This document shows positions 63,898 through 64,000 of a DNA stretch of 64,000 nt, one piece after another. The stretch covers positions 14,099 through 78,098 of the forward strand of contig JABXKC010000015.1 of assembly GCA_013375495.1 (NCBI GenBank), in the 5' to 3' direction. The translations under genes were made by a program, and so were the position numbers. A model generated the notes under the pieces. It was not told the origin of the DNA. It did no database searches and saw only the letters and a list, made by a program, of their open reading frames with translations. This DNA comes from Promethearchaeota archaeon (GTDB lineage Archaea; Asgardarchaeota; Lokiarchaeia; Sigynarchaeales; SOKP01). Each line of letters starts with the position of its first letter. Position 1 is the stretch's first letter.

Positions 63898-64000
63898 TTA
63901 GGAATATTTTCTACATTTAGGAAATAAAATGACTATAAATTTCATCTCTACGATGTGATGAAAGGTTTTAGGCGTAGACCCATAACGTTGAGGGGCCTTC
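63898..64000 (-). CDS. Possible C-terminal end of a gene cut by the window edge
   Basis: An open frame enters from the right edge and ends at the stop complementary to 63898-63900. The 33 visible residues include APQRYGSTPKTFHHI. The frame is too short to judge; it may be the tail of an unseen gene or chance. Confidence 0.25.
   Translation of the reverse strand, partial: KAPQRYGSTPKTFHHIVEMKFIVILFPKCRKYS

Overview
The window reads as a chromosomal segment of an Asgard archaeon, most likely of the Lokiarchaeia type. It is strongly AT-rich, and its information-processing genes are archaeal: Orc1/Cdc6, both PolD subunits, RNA polymerase H and unsplit B, TFE, Elf1, MBF1, aIF1A, PAN, NAC, Cbf5, Pelota, RtcB with archease, and a CDP-archaeol synthase. 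With them sit eukaryote-like signalling families known to be expanded in Asgard archaea: five small GTPases of Rab-, roadblock- and Rag/Arf-type and two longin-like proteins. The lineage is an inference from gene content and base composition; no rRNA gene is present.

Layout. 1-5.1 kb: uncharacterised zinc-ribbon and coiled-coil proteins around an Elf1 gene. 5.1-6.3 kb: a Pro/Gly-rich protein with a BRK1/WASHC3-like coiled coil, beside a long helical protein. 6.4-12.4 kb: a minus-strand run with two radical SAM proteins, Pelota, a RimI-like acetyltransferase, a nucleotidyltransferase, a degenerate hydrolase-fold protein and CutA. 12.7-17.2 kb: a longin-wHTH protein, RtcB and archease (convergent), a NusA-like KH protein and CarS. 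17.2-25 kb: a replication block with candidate Orc1-binding sites, orc1/cdc6, a DUF2240/SWIM protein, PolD small subunit and PolD large subunit. 25-30 kb: three tRNA genes (Leu GAG; Thr CGU with a canonical intron; Lys UUU with an intron inside the T-loop), a roadblock-GTPase fusion, ThiL, Cbf5 and a methyltransferase. 30-43 kb: RNA polymerase H and B, membrane proteins, TFE, MBF1, PAN, a PUA protein and NAC. 41-51 kb: anaerobic ribonucleotide reductase, MazG, MfnA, a Rab-like GTPase with a very long tail, PanB, a Rag-like GTPase and a branched-chain aminotransferase. 51-60 kb: a small GTPase next to a longin/TPR-like protein, membrane proteins, an ADP-forming acyl-CoA synthetase alpha-type subunit, a wHTH regulator with an ARPP-1 protein, and a second Rag-like GTPase. 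60-64 kb: small membrane proteins, an ATC-hydrolase-family protein, a cold-shock protein, aIF1A, and three copies of a conserved 34-nt element.

How the genes fit together. RtcB and archease can seal the exons of the intron-containing tRNAs found 11-14 kb away. Orc1/Cdc6 and PolD sit beside ORB-like sites and may mark an origin. MfnA (beta-alanine) and PanB (ketopantoate) could both feed CoA synthesis. The anaerobic NrdD, the radical SAM enzymes and the ADP-forming acyl-CoA synthetase subunit suit an anaerobe. The GTPases, longin proteins and roadblock domains are candidate parts of a membrane or cytoskeletal signalling network. The adjacent GTPase and longin/TPR genes (51.2-53.2 kb) are the clearest candidate switch-regulator pair. 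Many starts appear to be TTG or GTG with little Shine-Dalgarno signal, so several start calls are uncertain. No CRISPR array, intact insertion sequence or prophage was seen.
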